A stretch of 64,000 nt of DNA from Pseudoneobacillus rhizosphaerae (GCF_917563885.1 NZ_CAKJTG010000003.1:40293-104292); one strand, 5' to 3'; positions 31,501 to 40,753 are shown, numbered from the stretch's first letter. The notes: generated from the letters alone by a model not told the origin. Made by a program: numbers and translations.

Positions 31501-34357
31501 CTTGGGAAAGAGTAAAGTGACGAAAGAACTGAAAAAGTATTTAGCCTCAAAAGATAAAATAGCACCTACTGAATTAGAAGAAATACTCACGACGATTCAG
31601 CGGCTGCAAGAAAATCAACAAGTTTTGGAGCAAAATAATGATTTAATGAACAATTTTTTTCCTAAATTGTGGGAAGATACGAAAGCCAGCTGGGATGATA
31701 TCGAACGAGGAATGAAATGGGCTGCACTGGCTCGTTCCATGATTAGAAAAGTGAATGATTCCTCCGAATACCTTGGGGAAGTCGCTCAAAAGTTAGAAAA
31801 TAACAAGCAAATGCTATCTGACATAAACGTAACAGCCCAAAGGATTTCCTACGAAAAGGCTTACAGAGAGATTATGAATGGGTGGGAAACGCTTCAATCG
31901 AAGTTGATGGTTTCTGAGTTTCATGAGCCAGAGCAAAATGACTGGGTCCACTATATGACAGGTAAGGCCAATCGCTTGATGGACTCATTACCTCAATTAA
32001 AAGATACTTGCCATCTGGTGCGAACGATAAAAGAAGCTGACTCGTTTGGGTTAGAAAACGTCACCCTACCCTATTTGCAGGGTGACATCAGTCATCAAGA
32101 TCTGCTAGCTACTTATCTGTACGGTTTTTATCGAACTAGAATTGACGAAGAGATTACAAGCAGTCAGACACTTTCCCATTTTACAAAAGCAGAATTTGAA
32201 AATAAATTGCAACAGTTCAATCACCTTGATGAGGAAATGAGTGAATTAACCAAATTAGAGGTTTACGTAAAATTAATGGAGCGTGTGCCGGATTTACAAA
32301 ACAACATTATTCAAAGTTCTGAACCTGGAATAGTAGTGAAGGCCATCAAAAGTAAAGGAAGAGGCATTGCCATTCGTCAACTTTTTGAGCGTATTCCAAA
32401 CTTACTTCCAAAGATTAAACCGTGTATGCTCATGAGTCCCTTGTCGGTGGCACAATATCTAGCGCCGACTTTTCCGAAATTTGATTTGGTTATATTTGAC
32501 GAAGCTTCCCAGCTGCCTACAAGCGAAGCGATTGGCGCAATGGCCAGAGGTAAGAATGTCATTGTCGTTGGTGATCCGAAGCAATTGCCTCCAACGAGCT
32601 TCTTTAGTGCTCAGCAATCAGAAGAGAATTTTGATTTGCAGGACTTGGAGAGTGTCTTGGATGATTGCTTATCGATTCGAATGCCTCAAAAGCATCTAAG
32701 GTGGCACTATCGAAGTGAACATGAAAGTTTGATTTCTTTTTCTAACAATCATTTTTATGAAAACAAACTAATTACGTTCCCTTCCATAGATGATCAAGTT
32801 TCCAGAGTCTCCTTCCGAAATGTGGGTGGCATCTATGACCGAGGTAAGACGAAACAGAATAAAATCGAGGCGGAAGCGGTTGTCGATGAAATTTTTGCAA
32901 GATTAAATGATCCTTTGAAACAACAGGAAAGTATCGGTGTGGTTACATTTAGTCAGGTGCAACAGACATTGATTGAGGATCTAATCGATGAACGTTTAAA
33001 ATCGGATTCCACATTAGAAAAGTTTTTTACCGATGAAGTGACTGAACCTGTTTTTGTAAAAAATCTAGAAAACGTCCAAGGTGATGAGCGGGATGTTATT
33101 CTATTCGCTGTTGGGTACGGTCCAGATGAAAATGGTCAAATGACACTCAATTTTGGTCCGCTCAATCGTGATGGAGGATGGCGTCGTCTAAATGTTGCGG
33201 TATCCAGAGCTAAAAAAGAGATGATCATTTTTGCTTCGATGGAGCCTGATAAAATTAACCTTTCTCGAACCAATTCAGAAGGCCTCCATAGTTTACGAGC
33301 ATTTATGGAGTTTGCAAAACGCGGAAACGAACCTCTTTTATTAGAAAACCGCCAGTCGGCAACTAAAAAGCACCATACCATTATTTCTAAACTAAAAAGG
33401 CGATTAGAAAAAAACGGCTATAAAGTGGCAACCCATGTTGGAAAGAGTGAATTTAAGGTCGACCTAGCTATCCTTGACCCCAAAAATCCTGGTAAATATA
33501 TGGCAGCCATCCAATTAGATGGACCAAACTATGCCAATCGGAAAACAACACGTGATCGTAATAAACTGAGTGACCTGATTTTAGAACGACTAGGTTGGGA
33601 ATTGATTAAAATTTGGTCGATTGAATGGTGGCATAATGAGGAGAAGCAGATTGATATTCTATTTGAAAAACTAAGGGAGATTGAAAAGAGATCTGCTTTA
33701 AAAGGTGTTCAATCGGTAACTCTTCGGCATAAGAGGAAAGAGGTAACCATACAACAAAAAATTAGTCATTTGGTTATGGCCTCTGGTGAAACAGGTGGAA
33801 AAGATAACTATTATGAACAGATAGCATTAGCTGATGTAGACATAAATAATGAACTGTTTTACACCTACCAAGGGAAGCCGATTATACGAACTCAAATCGA
33901 GCGTCTTGTTAGCGAAGGAGCTCCGATTAGCTTTTCGGAGCTTAGTAAGGCCATTGTCAGTGCTTGGAAATTTACCCGAAGCGGTGCCAAAATCGAAGCG
34001 ATCATTCAAGATGTCTTATCAACAATGAAGGTGCATGTAACAAAAGAAGAAAAAGGAATGTTCATTTGGAGAGATAAAGAACAATACGATTCCTATACGG
34101 AGTTTCGTAGGCAGAACATAGATAGACGTGCGCTACAAGATATCAGTACAGTGGAATTGGCCAATGGCGTCATGGAAATTATGAAAACAGCACTGCGATT
34201 ACCTAAGTCTGATTTAGTCCGAGAGATATTGAGACAATTGGGTTATACCCGAATGAATAATCAAGCGGAGGGATATGTCCAAGAAGCCATTGATTTTAAC
34301 ATAGAAAGAGAATTAATTACTGAGGATAACGAAGGGCATCTTGAGGTCAGGAGGTAG
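28541..34357 (+). CDS. Giant transglutaminase-like / DUF4011 SF1 helicase / Vsr-like nuclease / DUF3320 protein
   Basis: A 1,938-residue multidomain protein. In order: a beta-rich N-terminal domain (about 1-130); a transglutaminase-like domain with C218 (ATCLDLTLLYAACAE) and H244 (KGHSFPAFW); a DUF4011 region (about 370-640, YWQNKLIDMSLRNNLLNYR); a superfamily 1 helicase with Walker A GPPGSGKSQT (K689), DEASQLPTSEAI near 1320, GDPKQLPPTS, and NVAVSRAKKEM; a Vsr/DUF559-like PD-(D/E)XK nuclease with KVDLAI (D1641), AAIQLDGPNY and LERLGWELIKIWS; and a C-terminal DUF3320 segment. AAGGGGTG precedes the ATG. Proteins of this kind occur in defence contexts. The role is inferred; the domain order is directly visible. 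Confidence 0.85.
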   Translation: MDAVMSCEYEYDQKVSFALQQNHVPVIKYLSLKNTSSEPLQQIHIHISSNPNFSERFTVSLEELGAGEVIQLKPNLILNSEYLSNLEESVSGHLHIQITSKERTIYEDFLPIDVLSFDSWPGASIVPEIISSFITPNRPFVMEILKQASTIMEKNTGTNALDGYQSGDPNRVLAQLSAIYSAIQSHHIVYANPPASFEQEGQKIRFPDMIKDHKLATCLDLTLLYAACAEAIGIYPIIVFLKGHSFPAFWLKEQTSAESFQDDKSILTKHMANGIHEIVAVESTLLTNPHTSFTTAVQQARSSLEKPGYFLFFIDVYRSRIGQIKPISLRRVTGDRVQVSLEADEPVKVDPHFSFEKVEVIPESASKPVELSRQTEKVTYWQNKLIDMSLRNNLLNYRLHTQGIPLITSDLAKTEDLLAMGNKVFIQPLPKELRNQVRDFKDHKVLMYSQILKEDMQNNRLRSTLSEANLEKELVKLYRKAKNTLEETGANSLFVALGFLKWVDPKSYSTERFAPILLMPVDLIRMSANKGYYIRGRDEEIQINISLIEYLRQKFEIDASMLFDIPKDDHGVDVKKVLTTMRRLIMPMKQWDVEEDASIGVFSFSKFVMWNDLVHHTDELKKNKVVSGLIDGNYVAEVSQSMTEPLTTEKDEEETIYMPLSSDSTQTEAVLATGEGNSFVLHGPPGSGKSQTITNMIAHALALGKSVLFVAEKMAALSVVQSRLANIGLGHFCLEVYSNKGQKKDILAQLETSFENQYATKGTNWSAKAEEIKKLKKELNSYVHELHQTTSLGQSIFQMIDIYSNLEKPQTEMNFDRNKVKEMDQMSFEKSKQLIENMTLAGEVCGRVRDNPWISVKQSDYSLRLQDEVKGQLTSISVSTTQLLELEPHLEKIGLVDRDRKHQWYKFMNELLPSLQSLPELNFTLLGVESFEKVKVKVEDVIHRGRSRDIDSHKLFQKFDKMIVKLDTTALLQDLRLAENSWFLKKVLGKSKVTKELKKYLASKDKIAPTELEEILTTIQRLQENQQVLEQNNDLMNNFFPKLWEDTKASWDDIERGMKWAALARSMIRKVNDSSEYLGEVAQKLENNKQMLSDINVTAQRISYEKAYREIMNGWETLQSKLMVSEFHEPEQNDWVHYMTGKANRLMDSLPQLKDTCHLVRTIKEADSFGLENVTLPYLQGDISHQDLLATYLYGFYRTRIDEEITSSQTLSHFTKAEFENKLQQFNHLDEEMSELTKLEVYVKLMERVPDLQNNIIQSSEPGIVVKAIKSKGRGIAIRQLFERIPNLLPKIKPCMLMSPLSVAQYLAPTFPKFDLVIFDEASQLPTSEAIGAMARGKNVIVVGDPKQLPPTSFFSAQQSEENFDLQDLESVLDDCLSIRMPQKHLRWHYRSEHESLISFSNNHFYENKLITFPSIDDQVSRVSFRNVGGIYDRGKTKQNKIEAEAVVDEIFARLNDPLKQQESIGVVTFSQVQQTLIEDLIDERLKSDSTLEKFFTDEVTEPVFVKNLENVQGDERDVILFAVGYGPDENGQMTLNFGPLNRDGGWRRLNVAVSRAKKEMIIFASMEPDKINLSRTNSEGLHSLRAFMEFAKRGNEPLLLENRQSATKKHHTIISKLKRRLEKNGYKVATHVGKSEFKVDLAILDPKNPGKYMAAIQLDGPNYANRKTTRDRNKLSDLILERLGWELIKIWSIEWWHNEEKQIDILFEKLREIEKRSALKGVQSVTLRHKRKEVTIQQKISHLVMASGETGGKDNYYEQIALADVDINNELFYTYQGKPIIRTQIERLVSEGAPISFSELSKAIVSAWKFTRSGAKIEAIIQDVLSTMKVHVTKEEKGMFIWRDKEQYDSYTEFRRQNIDRRALQDISTVELANGVMEIMKTALRLPKSDLVREILRQLGYTRMNNQAEGYVQEAIDFNIERELITEDNEGHLEVRR

Positions 34358-34384
34358 GGACCTAAAGTAGGGACACAGTTTGAA

Positions 34385-34437
34385 CTGCACCACAATTGTT
34401 AGACAAAACTAACAATTGGAGGTGTAGTTTTTTTATG
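34385..34437 (+). terminator. Terminator after giant helicase; copy of the AACTGCACC hairpin
   Basis: AACTGCACCACAATTGTTAG and CTAACAATTGGAGGTGTAGTT pair around ACAAAA, followed by TTTTTTT. It is an imperfect relative of the perfect hairpin at 57749-57812. Confidence 0.8.
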
Positions 34438-34477
34438 ACCATGACCAAGAAATATCCTTCATTTTGTGATGCCATAA

Positions 34478-34534
34478 GGATTTAAAGAAAAAGATCAGGT
34501 GCAGTCACACCTGATCATTACAATACTCATGCCT
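34478..34534 (+). ncRNA. Remnant of an antitoxin RNA (5-prime half)
   Basis: GGATTTAAAGAAAAAGATCAGGTG...CACACCTGATCATTACAATAC...CATGCC matches the first 60 nt of the antisense RNA at 26.68 kb, including its hairpin. The -10 is degraded (CATAAG in place of TATAATAAG) and the 3-prime half and toxin gene are absent. Probably not functional. Confidence 0.55.
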
Positions 34535-34641
34535 AGCACTATTATAAGTTGCAGTTAAATTCCAAAATCAAGCCATCCGAATTGCTACATAATCCTCTAA
34601 CTTTTGGGATTCGCTACTAATGTGTGTGGGGTATTGGTTAA

Positions 34642-35079
34642 TTATCTATAAGCGCTGTCACATGTATTAGCCTGAGGTTCATAATAACAATGCTGCTTAT
34701 ATTGCCCTGCAAATGGTTGGTCGTACCATGTCGGAGGACAATTACCGAAGGGATTAAAATACCATAGAGCATACTTTGAAGGGTGTTGTCTCCAATGCTT
34801 TATCACATCTCGTGCCAATTTCCTCTCTAAATCTCTTGCTGGTCCATAAAATAAATTACCTTTTTGGACTGCTTCAAAAGAGTAATTTCCACCTTGAACT
34901 TGAAAAATCACATCACGTATGGTTCTTACATCCCTAAAATCTAAACAATCAGCTACTGCTCGGTTTACAATGACATTCCCGACCATAAGCATCCCTATCC
35001 GCCCCTCACCGACAGCCTCTGCATGAATCATCCTTGCGATCAAATCAATATCCTTGCTGGTATGTTTTACTCTTGCCAC
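34642..35079 (-). CDS. cwlJ: Spore cortex-lytic cell wall hydrolase CwlJ
   Basis: A 145-residue hydrolase of the SleB/CwlJ family, which degrades spore cortex peptidoglycan (muramic-delta-lactam containing) during germination. Matching blocks are DLIARMIHAEAVGEG (catalytic Glu), MLMVGNVIVNRA, DCLDFRDVRTI, FEAVQKG, and CPPTWYDQPFAGQYK-HC. No signal peptide is present, as expected for CwlJ, which is deposited in the coat. The GTG at 35079 follows AGAGGTGATGATT and gives the expected N-terminus (MARVKHTSKD). The usual partner gerQ is not next to it. Single gene. Confidence 0.88.
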   Translation of the reverse strand: MARVKHTSKDIDLIARMIHAEAVGEGRIGMLMVGNVIVNRAVADCLDFRDVRTIRDVIFQVQGGNYSFEAVQKGNLFYGPARDLERKLARDVIKHWRQHPSKYALWYFNPFGNCPPTWYDQPFAGQYKQHCYYEPQANTCDSAYR

Positions 35080-35167
35080 AATCATCACCTCTAAAATCAT
35101 TGTATGAGTAAAACTTTGGAAAATGTTAGTTTGGTGCCTTTTTGTTCGATGTCTGTCACTACCCGCA

Positions 35168-35236
35168 TAAACAAGTGCCTGGCACCACTCGTGGACAATT
35201 TACATAATCTTTCCATATCGGGTGCAGGGCCTTTTT
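35168..35236. repeat. Dispersed palindrome (type A), degraded right arm
   Basis: AAACAAGTGCCTGGCACCACTCGTGGACAATTTAC ... TCGGGTGCAGGGCCTTTTT. It lies between convergent-facing ends near cwlJ. Confidence 0.7.
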
Positions 35237-35304
35237 CCCTTGCAACTAAAAAAAGCTGAAACTCATCCAAAAGATTAGTCTCAGCTTTTTTGCACCAGCC
35301 ATCG

Positions 35305-36480
35305 TTAAGCAGAAAGTAAAACTTCTTTACGACGATCTAGTCTTCGATAGAAAATCGCAACCAACATAGCTGGGAGTGTACATAAAATCATTCCGATAAA
35401 GGCATACCTAGGCTCAATTTCGTATAAATAGCCTCCTAAAAGGGTGAAAATGGCTGTACTCCAACTGAGTGCAAGTGCTGAATAGATACCTTGTGCCCTT
35501 GGTACTAGCGAGTGTGGAATGTGTTTGATTAAGTATTTCATAAAGGCATAGTGGCTCATCGCAAAAGAAAAGGCATGTAACGTTTGAGCGAAAGAGAATA
35601 CAATGACATTTGGAAAAGCAAATACTAAGATCCAACGCAGGGAAGAACCAACTGCTGCTATGAACAATAAAGTACCTACTGAAGTGTTTTGAAAGTATTT
35701 ATCTGCCAATGAGAAAAAGATGATTTCTGCAATGACTGCGATGTTAAGGATGACCCCAATGAGGTAAACGGGTGCCTCGATATCCTGGAGAAAAATATAA
35801 CCGTAATTGTAAATCGTAGCATGTGCGGCTTGAAGTAAAAGCACAATCACAAGTACTAGACTAAAGTGTTTGATTTTTAATAACTGTAATATTCCAAATC
35901 GTTGTGTTGGATGTTTCGCTTCCGGCTTAACAGATAAGATTTCAGGTGCACTCATAAACCCTAGACACACAAACAAGATGATTCCAAGCAATAATGACCA
36001 AAAAATAACGTCATCTCCAAACATTCCTGTGAAAATGGTAATGATCATACCAACGGTGACAAAACCAATCGAGCCCCATTGACGACTTTTTCCATAGTGT
36101 TTTAATTGTTTATTTTGTACTAGAACACTGGCCGAACTATCTAGTGCAGGCATTAGTACTGGATAAAATAGATGTAAAAGGATGGTTACTAGGAGTAAAC
36201 CGGTAAAGGAATTTACTGGAATGTAACCAATCAGAGCAACCAATGTGCCAATTCCCGCAATATTTAATAGAATCTTACTGCTGAATCTTCCGGATAAATA
36301 GGGGAAAGCAAATAAGGTAGAAAGCCCTCTTGCAAGTAAACCAAAGCTCATAATGAAGCTAGCCTCAGAAACGGTAATTCCTTTTGTATAAATCATCCAT
36401 CCTGACCAATACGGTAAGAAAATGCCCCATGTCAGAAAAAAACTGAAAAAACGTGTACTCATCCAACGATGTGTGTTCAT
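35305..36480 (-). CDS. MFS transporter, HcaT/nucleoside-symporter-like (MFS_1_like)
   Basis: A 391-residue membrane transporter with about 12 helices. The start RFFSFFLTWGIFLPYWSGWM, the segment LDSSASVLVQ...YGKSRQWGSIGFV and HAFSFAMSHYAFMKYL near the end are those of the MFS_1_like branch (3-phenylpropionate permease HcaT and relatives). AAGGGGGAT precedes the ATG at 36480. It is divergent from a Crp/Fnr-type regulator whose start is about 80 bases away; in E. coli the similar regulator YeiL lies beside nucleoside genes. The regulator probably controls this transporter. Substrate unknown. Confidence 0.82.
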   Translation of the reverse strand: MNTHRWMSTRFFSFFLTWGIFLPYWSGWMIYTKGITVSEASFIMSFGLLARGLSTLFAFPYLSGRFSSKILLNIAGIGTLVALIGYIPVNSFTGLLLVTILLHLFYPVLMPALDSSASVLVQNKQLKHYGKSRQWGSIGFVTVGMIITIFTGMFGDDVIFWSLLLGIILFVCLGFMSAPEILSVKPEAKHPTQRFGILQLLKIKHFSLVLVIVLLLQAAHATIYNYGYIFLQDIEAPVYLIGVILNIAVIAEIIFFSLADKYFQNTSVGTLLFIAAVGSSLRWILVFAFPNVIVFSFAQTLHAFSFAMSHYAFMKYLIKHIPHSLVPRAQGIYSALALSWSTAIFTLLGGYLYEIEPRYAFIGMILCTLPAMLVAIFYRRLDRRKEVLLSA

Positions 36481-36560
36481 GATTATCCCCCTTACTGATT
36501 GCATGATATCATGGTATAAAGATGAATAATATGAGATATCTCCTATTTTAGAGGTGGAAA

Positions 36561-37232
36561 ATGGAAATTTATAAAGGTGAGAAAAAAAGATGGTATTTGG
36601 AGAAACACCCCATTGCCCATCATTTTTCCTTTCGAGTCGAAGAGTTTATCGAAGTACGTGAGTATCAAAGAGATGAATGGATTATTCAAGAGGGCATGAG
36701 ACCGGATTTTTTGTTTTATGTGATTGAAGGAAAGGCCAAAATATATGTCACCCATCAAAATGGCAAAGTCTCTTTAATTAATTTTATCAATGAAAATGAT
36801 TACATCGGGGAAATGGAATTATTGAATGATGAGTATTATACAAAGGGAATTCAGGCATTAACGAAGACGATTTGTTTTGCTCTTCCTTTTCTGCACTATC
36901 GCAAACGGTTGCTAGAGGATGCTAAATTTTTAAGGGAATTAACCAAATTTTTGAGCGGGAAAGCCACCCATATGGCAGCAAAGTATACACAGAGCCTTGC
37001 TTTCCCACTAGAAAACCGGCTTGCTGATTTTATTCTGCAAACGGCAGATGAAGGGATCTATAAGGAGAAGCATGTCATGGTTTGTGATTATCTAGGGATA
37101 TCCTATCGACACTTATTGCATGTACTATCCCAATTTTGTGAAAAGAACTACTTACAAAAGGATGGACGGAACTTTCGAATTAAACAATACCAGTCATTGA
37201 ATGAACTGGCTGAAGTTTTGAAGAGTAAATAA
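36561..37232 (+). CDS. Crp/Fnr family regulator, YeiL-like
   Basis: A 223-residue regulator. Residues about 30-125 form a cyclic-nucleotide-binding-like beta barrel (EYQRDEWIIQEGMRPDFLFYVIEGKAKIY split over two strands, then INENDYIGEMELL). A helix linker and an HTH_Crp-type winged helix (ENRLADFIL...VCDYLGISYRHLLHVLSQF) follow. No conserved cyclic-AMP-binding Arg-Ser pair or N-terminal FeS cysteines were seen, so the ligand is unknown. A GAGGTGG lies before the ATG. It diverges from the MFS gene at 35305-36480 and probably regulates it. Confidence 0.8.
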   Translation: MEIYKGEKKRWYLEKHPIAHHFSFRVEEFIEVREYQRDEWIIQEGMRPDFLFYVIEGKAKIYVTHQNGKVSLINFINENDYIGEMELLNDEYYTKGIQALTKTICFALPFLHYRKRLLEDAKFLRELTKFLSGKATHMAAKYTQSLAFPLENRLADFILQTADEGIYKEKHVMVCDYLGISYRHLLHVLSQFCEKNYLQKDGRNFRIKQYQSLNELAEVLKSK

Positions 37233-37358
37233 GGGATACTATTTGGAGTTGTTTTGGTTAGGATGACGCTTGTTTGCGGACATTGGTTCCTCTAATTGGT
37301 TGCTCTTCAAGAAGAAGTTTTATCCTTAATTAAGTAAGTAACCAGCGGCGAAAGTAAT

Positions 37359-37556
37359 ATAAGGGGAGATTTTCCGGTTAAATTCAGAATAGAGCTCTTT
37401 TCGGGCTAAATAAGGGGAGATTTTCCGGTTATGTCAAGCAAATTCCCCTTTTTTAACGTTTTTCTAGTCAATAGGCGGAATTTCTTCCCCTATTAAAGCT
37501 TTTTTCAATGCTATTTGCTAATTAAGCGAAATTTCTCCCTCTATTTTTCGAGAGGA
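37359..37556. repeat. AT-rich dispersed element with GGGGAGATTTTCCGG arms
   Basis: ATAAGGGGAGATTTTCCGGTTA occurs twice as a direct repeat (from 37359 and from 37410). It is followed by inverted relatives (AAATTCCCC, GGCGGAATTTCTTCCCC, GCGAAATTTCTCCC). A related element lies at 53351-53490. It fills much of the 730-base gap between the regulator and the GGDEF-EAL gene; no gene is seen in it. Confidence 0.65.
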
Positions 37557-37679
37557 TGATTCAAAGTCCTTCAAAACTCCAACAACTACCCTCTTAAACT
37601 GCTGATATTAATATTCCAAATAATACGACTTTGATTATGACAGAACATATTCGGTAGCGAAATATCAACTTTTGTAGAT

Positions 37680-37738
37680 TCAGGTGCCAGGCACCAAAAA
37701 GAAGACAGTTGTCTATTTGTGGTGCGCCTGACACTTTT
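37680..37738. repeat. Dispersed palindrome (type B)
   Basis: CAGGTGCCAGGCACCA...AAGACAGTTGTCTATTTGTGGTGCGCCTGACACTTTT; same core as the copies at 11.45 and 23.46 kb. It lies in the gap upstream of the GGDEF-EAL gene. Confidence 0.75.
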
Positions 37739-37965
37739 AAATTCAAGAAGAAGCAGAGGACCGTTCCCTGCTTCTTCTTTGTCATAAAGTTGTCACTAAA
37801 GAAAAGCCTTAATGTCATAGAATTGTCAGCCCTGTATAGATTAGCTTTTGTTATGATATTTATATACCAACTATTTACATGTCTGATCGATTTAACAGAT
37901 AGATCGTTAGCTCTTAGAAACTATAAACTTACTTCTATGGCGAGTAGGGGAAAGGCTTGTTCCGA

Positions 37966-40605
37966 ATGAAAACTTTTTCATTAAAATTTAATTCTGAAAC
38001 CTTAGTTTTTGCTATCCTTTTAGGATTTATCATGGTTTCCTCCGTCTACCATTTGAATTTTTATTATGGTGTTACCTTTACTTTTACAAGCATTTTCCTT
38101 TTTTTGATCCTTCGGCTGTTTGGCCTTCGGTTAGCCATTTTTGGGCTATGTGTCACTTTTGTGTTTATCCCTCATGAATTCACTTATGTCGCGTATAATC
38201 TGATTTTATTTGCCGAAATCTTGTTTGTAGGTACCTATTTCCATCTTAAAAAGAGAGCAAAAATGTTTTTTGTTGATGCCTTTTTCTGGGGGACAATGGG
38301 CCTTAGTGCGCTCTTTTTTCTTCTTCATTCGTCACTAAATGGAGATGCGTTATATTTTCAGATTCTTAACGATATCGTCAATGGATTATTTAATGTTTTG
38401 ATTGCTGATATGCTCTTAGCTTATTTCCCTTTTTACAAGGTGATGAAATCTCGTTCAATGAATAAAAACAATGTCTCGATTCACCAGTTTTTATCTCATA
38501 TCACCATTATTTCAATCATGGTCCCGTTTTTCTTAATTATATTAACGAAGACATGGACGGTCCATGAGTTATTTTCTATCAATTTAAAAAGTGAAGTCGA
38601 GGAAAGTGTCCATGAAATAGAAAAAGAATTACATCTATTGGATACAACCCTGCCAGTAGCTTCTCCCTTACAAAAAGGGAAGCTAGAGGAGATAGTAGAC
38701 GAACATACGTCACCTAAATTTGATCTAATTATCACTGATTCCCAAAATAAAATGATTACTTCTAGTTTACAAAAGAACCAAGATTCATCCTTTAATTTGA
38801 ATGATAAGTATGAGATTAAAGAAATCTCAACTAACTTTTATGAAGCTGTTCCTAAGGGGCAGTATGAAGTTCTACCGATTCTAAAATGGAGATCAGGAAA
38901 AATAGTTTTTGAAACTCAAATGGAAGCCTTGTCTATTAAACTATTTATTCAGTATCCACTCTCACAATTCCAAGACCAAATATTTAAAGAATTAATCTTT
39001 CATTTAAAATTATCCATTTTGTATTTAATATTTACGATCGGTATTGCAATAGTCATTAATCGAATCATCATGAATAATTTAAGTCAATTAACCGATGTCA
39101 CGACAGGCTTGCCAGCGAAGGTAAAAAATCTAGAAACGATTGAATGGCCTCAGTCTACTATTTCGGAGTTCCGTTTGCTTTCTCAAAATTTAAAAGTAAT
39201 GACACAAAAACTAAGAGAATCCTTCCAAGAAAAGGTGGAAATGAACAGAATTCTCACGACTCAAACGAACAAATTAAAGGAATCTGAAGAAAAACTGCAT
39301 CAATTAGCTTATTATGATGTATTAACTTCTCTTCCTAATCGGTTGCATTTTCAGGATTATGTAAGAAATTATATTAAAACTAATCCTTCAGCACCACTTG
39401 CGATTATTTTTATTGATTTAAACCAATTTAAGCAAGTCAATGACATATTAGGTCACAATGCAGGAGATGTTCTGCTACAGTTATTCGCTAATAAACTTCG
39501 AACGTTACAAGGTCCTAATAGGGAGGTGTTCCGGATTGGTGGAGATGAATTTGTCGTTGTTCATCAAATTAATAGTCGGGAAGAGGTCTATGTAACCTTA
39601 GAAAAAATTCAAGAGCAGTTTTTTGCACCTCTTACCATCAACGGGCAAGTTCTGTATGTGACTGGAAGTGTAGGGGTAAGCTTGTACCCTTACGATGGAA
39701 TTGATTTAGACACTCTTGTAAAATGTGCGGATATAGCCATGTATGCTTCAAAGGAGAAGTGTGGTAAGAATCCTCAATTCTATAATGACTCGATGATGGA
39801 CAGGTTTCAAGAACGGTTAATCATTGAAAATGCATTGCGAAAAGTAGTGAATCAAGGTGGCTTTAAGTTATTTTATCAACCAAAGATTCAGTTTGATGTC
39901 GTATCTAGTATAGAAGCACTGATACGATGGAATGACCCGACCTTGGGGAATGTTTCACCAGAGATCTTCATTCCAATTGCAGAGGAAATGGGAATTATCT
40001 CAAAAATAGACGAGTGGGCCCTTCTAGAAGCATGCAAGCAGAATAAAAAATGGCAAGATGCTCATTTACTAAAAGTACCTATTTCTGTTAATATATCAGC
40101 GAAAAATTTTCAGCAGGATGATTTAATCTTATGGATAGAAAAGGCTTTGTATGAATCAGGATTAAGTCCCCAATATTTAAAACTTGAAATCACTGAGAGT
40201 ACATTTATCAAACATCCTAAGCAGGTTGTTAAAATGCTCCACTATATCAAAAGCTTAGGTGTTCAAATTTCTATCGATGATTTTGGAAAGGGGTATTCAT
40301 CCTTTACACATTTACTTGAATTACCTGTTGATGAGATTAAAATTGATAAAAAGCTTATAACAGGTATAGATCAAAATGAAAAACAGGAACTATTAGCAAA
40401 GTCTATTATTGATTTAGGGCACGGACTACAGCTTAACATTGTTGCAGAAGGGGTAGAAAACCCAAACGAAAGAGATCTACTAATTCAATTGGGATGTGAT
40501 GAGCTACAAGGGTATTTGTTCAGTTTTCCCCTTAATCCTTTAGAAATGAAGGATTTCTTATACATGAACACTAAGAGCCAAGCAAAATCATTCGTTAACG
40601 TTTAG
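37966..40605 (+). CDS. Membrane GGDEF-EAL protein (c-di-GMP turnover)
   Basis: An 879-residue membrane signalling protein. The N-terminus has about six helices (residues 10-190) with an aromatic pattern. An extracytoplasmic region (about 205-335) lies before a final helix near 345-365, then a HAMP-like linker and a coiled coil. The GGDEF domain has an intact active site (RIGGDEF near 523-529) without an RxxD inhibitory site at the usual spacing. The EAL domain has EAL near 650, EITES, DDFGKGYSS and AEGVEN, all intact. It may make and break c-di-GMP in response to an external signal. The ATG at 37966 is chosen; a TTG nine bases upstream is possible. A terminator follows. Confidence 0.88.
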   Translation: MKTFSLKFNSETLVFAILLGFIMVSSVYHLNFYYGVTFTFTSIFLFLILRLFGLRLAIFGLCVTFVFIPHEFTYVAYNLILFAEILFVGTYFHLKKRAKMFFVDAFFWGTMGLSALFFLLHSSLNGDALYFQILNDIVNGLFNVLIADMLLAYFPFYKVMKSRSMNKNNVSIHQFLSHITIISIMVPFFLIILTKTWTVHELFSINLKSEVEESVHEIEKELHLLDTTLPVASPLQKGKLEEIVDEHTSPKFDLIITDSQNKMITSSLQKNQDSSFNLNDKYEIKEISTNFYEAVPKGQYEVLPILKWRSGKIVFETQMEALSIKLFIQYPLSQFQDQIFKELIFHLKLSILYLIFTIGIAIVINRIIMNNLSQLTDVTTGLPAKVKNLETIEWPQSTISEFRLLSQNLKVMTQKLRESFQEKVEMNRILTTQTNKLKESEEKLHQLAYYDVLTSLPNRLHFQDYVRNYIKTNPSAPLAIIFIDLNQFKQVNDILGHNAGDVLLQLFANKLRTLQGPNREVFRIGGDEFVVVHQINSREEVYVTLEKIQEQFFAPLTINGQVLYVTGSVGVSLYPYDGIDLDTLVKCADIAMYASKEKCGKNPQFYNDSMMDRFQERLIIENALRKVVNQGGFKLFYQPKIQFDVVSSIEALIRWNDPTLGNVSPEIFIPIAEEMGIISKIDEWALLEACKQNKKWQDAHLLKVPISVNISAKNFQQDDLILWIEKALYESGLSPQYLKLEITESTFIKHPKQVVKMLHYIKSLGVQISIDDFGKGYSSFTHLLELPVDEIKIDKKLITGIDQNEKQELLAKSIIDLGHGLQLNIVAEGVENPNERDLLIQLGCDELQGYLFSFPLNPLEMKDFLYMNTKSQAKSFVNV

Positions 40606-40646
40606 TCAAAACAGAATTTGAGGAACTTCCCTTGCTTTAATAGAAC

Positions 40647-40681
40647 AAAGGTCAGATTCCCGTTAAGAATCTGGCCTTTTA
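40647..40681 (+). terminator. Terminator after GGDEF-EAL gene
   Basis: AAAGGTCAGATTC and GAATCTGGCCTTT pair around CCGTTAA, followed by T. Confidence 0.85.
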
Positions 40682-40753
40682 TGTATTCTCACATAAGCAA
40701 AACTTCCGATTGACCCCGAAAATAACCTTCCACGCATCTTTTTTAAAAAAAAG

